This document shows positions 5,604 to 5,740 of a stretch of DNA of 5,740 nt, in pieces (position 1 is the first letter of the stretch; every line of letters starts with the position of its first letter). Made by a program: the position numbers and the translations under genes. The notes beneath the pieces are model-generated. The model saw only the letters and a list, made by a program, of their open reading frames with translations, did no database searches and was not told the origin of the DNA. The stretch is from positions 1-5,740 of the forward strand of contig QNFK01000150.1 of NCBI GenBank assembly GCA_003645495.1. The letters run 5' to 3'. Source of the stretch: Gammaproteobacteria bacterium (GTDB lineage: Bacteria; Pseudomonadota; Gammaproteobacteria; Steroidobacterales; Woeseiaceae).

Positions 5604-5611
5604 AAGAAGGG
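5604..5611 (+). promoter_or_regulatory. Ribosome binding site of rne
   Basis: AAGAAGGG lies just before the ATG at 5616 and fixes the rne start. Its GGG can also pair upstream: TGCCC (5586-5590) with GGGCA (5609-5613), and GATA (5591-5594) with TATC (5600-5603). The site may therefore be partly masked in a weak hairpin. Confidence 0.7.
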
Positions 5612-5615
5612 CATC

Positions 5616-5740
5616 ATGAAAAGAATGTTAATCAATGCAACTCAGGAAGAAGAGTTGCGCATGGCGATGGTCGACGGCCAGTTACTGTACGACCTCAACA
5701 TAGAACTGCCATCCGGCGAACGTAAAAAAGCCAATATCTA
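5616..5740 (+). CDS. rne: Ribonuclease E, 3' partial
   Basis: RNase E is the endonuclease that initiates most mRNA decay and matures rRNA and tRNA; it also scaffolds the degradosome at the inner membrane. Only the first 41 residues are in the window, and the frame is still open at the end. They read MKRMLINATQEEELRMAM, VDGQLLYDLNIELPSG and ERKKANI, nearly the same as the E. coli N-terminus up to the beginning of the S1 domain. RNase G is less likely because its N-terminus differs and because rluC lies divergently next door, as for rne. ATG 5616 is preceded by AAGAAGG. The catalytic and scaffold regions lie outside the window. Confidence 0.97.
   Translation, partial: MKRMLINATQEEELRMAMVDGQLLYDLNIELPSGERKKANI

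Larger units (their letters stand above)
5261..5615 (+). promoter_or_regulatory. Long structured 5' leader of rne
   Basis: The stretch between the predicted start and the rne ATG has no credible gene. Several hairpins can be drawn: 5353-5379 (11 pairs, one mismatch), a branched fold at 5400-5439, 5462-5479 (around TTTTCGAAAA), and 5505-5528 (ACGC and AGGTAA arms, TTC loop). A C- and T-rich, probably unpaired stretch (about 5529-5590) follows. In E. coli the rne leader, chiefly stem-loop hp2, binds RNase E and lets it reduce its own mRNA. Position, length and the presence of hairpins fit the same role here. I could not confirm the conserved hp2 sequence by alignment. Confidence 0.65.

Noticed and set aside
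5441..5725. 94-residue open frame starting in the rne leader and overlapping rne out of frame
   Set aside because: An SD-like AGGG at 5432-5435 precedes it, but the frame crosses the predicted leader hairpins and its end is only a shifted reading of rne codons. A regulatory upstream ORF cannot be excluded, but nothing supports it.

Overview
The window is a chromosomal housekeeping segment from a gammaproteobacterium, probably outside the Enterobacterales. It carries the conserved neighbourhood rne / rluC / maf(yceF) / yceD-rpmF-plsX-fabH with the same relative gene orientations as in E. coli. The proteins are clearly gammaproteobacterial: the first residues of RNase E, MKRMLINATQ, are the same as in E. 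coli. I cannot place it at genus level from sequence alone.

Layout from left to right. Positions 1-300 (+) hold the 3' end of a DUF1232 (YkvA-like) gene. Positions 301-517 are a convergent intergenic region with REP-like palindromes. Positions 3393 down to 518 (-) are a four-gene operon in the order yceD, rpmF, plsX, fabH. The gap from 3394 to 3522 holds the divergent promoters of yceD and maf. maf (+) lies at 3523-4116 and converges on rluC (-, 5183-4197), with an inverted REP pair between them whose right arm supplies the rluC stop codon. Positions 5184-5615 are a divergent rluC/rne intergenic region dominated by a long, structured rne leader. rne (+) starts at 5616 and runs off the window.

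The genes link ribosome biogenesis and RNA metabolism (YceD, L32, RluC, RNase E) with the start of phospholipid and fatty acid synthesis (PlsX, FabH). Maf is a nucleotide house-cleaning enzyme. RNase E is expected to control its own level through the leader, as established in E. coli.

I found no new mobile system, CRISPR array, tRNA, rRNA or defence island. The observations most worth a second look are a near-consensus yceD promoter that implies an almost leaderless mRNA, REP elements confined to the two convergent gaps (one forms the 3' end of rluC), the secondary structure of the rne leader, and the absence of fabD after fabH.
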